This document shows positions 63,977 through 64,000 of a DNA stretch of 64,000 bases, one piece after another; within the stretch, counting starts at the first letter, position 1, and each line of letters opens with the position of its first letter. The notes beneath the pieces were generated by a model that worked only from the letters and a program-made list of their open reading frames with translations, did not search any database and was not told the DNA's origin. The position numbers were made by a program, and so were the translations under genes. The stretch is from Pseudomonadales bacterium (GTDB lineage Bacteria; Pseudomonadota; Gammaproteobacteria; Pseudomonadales; JAHRWD01): positions 21,198-85,197 of the forward strand of contig JARGPR010000012.1 in the NCBI GenBank assembly GCA_029210125.1. The letters are read 5' to 3'.

Positions 63977-64000
63977 TCGCCGCCTGCTTTGATGGAAACG

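Noticed and set aside
1..64000. CRISPR arrays, toxin-antitoxin modules, restriction or known defence systems
   Set aside because: No repeat-spacer array or recognisable defence gene was seen. ratA is a core housekeeping homologue rather than a toxin-antitoxin module.

Overview
The window looks like chromosome of a marine-type gammaproteobacterium of the Pseudomonadales/Cellvibrionales kind. The evidence is gene order and protein type: lptF-lptG opposite pepA-holC-valS, fur opposite bamE, ratA-rnfH, a Vfr-type crp next to an OsmC gene, rpsF-rpsR-DUF2232-rplI-dnaB-alr-radA, and tyrS running into a probable rRNA promoter. The tmRNA tag ANDDSYALAA is also of gammaproteobacterial type. No taxon below order can be fixed from the sequence alone. 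Most of the window is vertically inherited housekeeping DNA, with several lipid/CoA and redox enzymes (two SDRs, acyl-CoA dehydrogenase, acyl-CoA synthetase, OYE, zinc alcohol dehydrogenase, HSL-type esterase).

Layout: 1-1749 is the 3' part of a PAS-GGDEF-EAL protein. 1840-10170 holds an RDD protein, lptG/lptF, and pepA-holC-(unknown)-valS. 10488-15980 is a molybdenum hydroxylase cassette: FAD, 2Fe-2S and Mo subunits, a MoaD-like protein, and convergent MobA-like and XdhC-like maturation genes. 16171-23859 holds SDR, esterase, tex, gloB, SDR and acyl-CoA dehydrogenase genes. 24108-26055 is a two-protein energy-taxis-type receptor: a soluble PAS protein overlapping a membrane MCP with a CZB zinc-binding tail. 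26081-30045 holds fur, bamE, rnfH, ratA, an NSS transporter and smpB. 30131-36694 is a minus-strand four-gene signalling operon: HTH-REC regulator, PAS-MCP, REC-HD-GYP and hybrid histidine kinase. It is preceded by four tandem 9-bp repeats.

The accessory part is 37366-44134, directly after the tmRNA gene ssrA (37006-37365). An intact P4-type integrase starts a very small element (about 4.4 kb). Its cargo is an unknown 218-aa protein, AlpA, two HTH-like proteins, a 56-aa protein, a 645-bp region with palindromic repeats, and an 84-aa protein. Copies of TGGCGGTA lie at both ends (four beside int, two at 41754-41773), as expected of integrase arm sites, so they define the element. Behind it lie two dead integrases: a relative of the first with two frameshifts and its own altered repeat set (TACTACCA in place of TACCGCCA), and a convergent third one with a frameshift and a stop. 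Site ssrA has therefore been invaded repeatedly. The element carries no recognisable capsid, conjugation or defence genes and is the best candidate here for something undescribed, for instance a minimal phage satellite or mobilizable element.

44414-63892 returns to core genes: acyl-CoA synthetase, a PAS-GGDEF-EAL protein with an altered EAL metal site, adh, OYE, a cytochrome c'-like gene broken by one in-frame TGA, pyrF, a phosphodiesterase, osmC-like, crp plus a CNBD-only partner, a START protein, radA, alr, dnaB, rplI, DUF2232, rpsR, rpsF and tyrS. Identifications rest on reading motifs and remembered family features. No database search was run.
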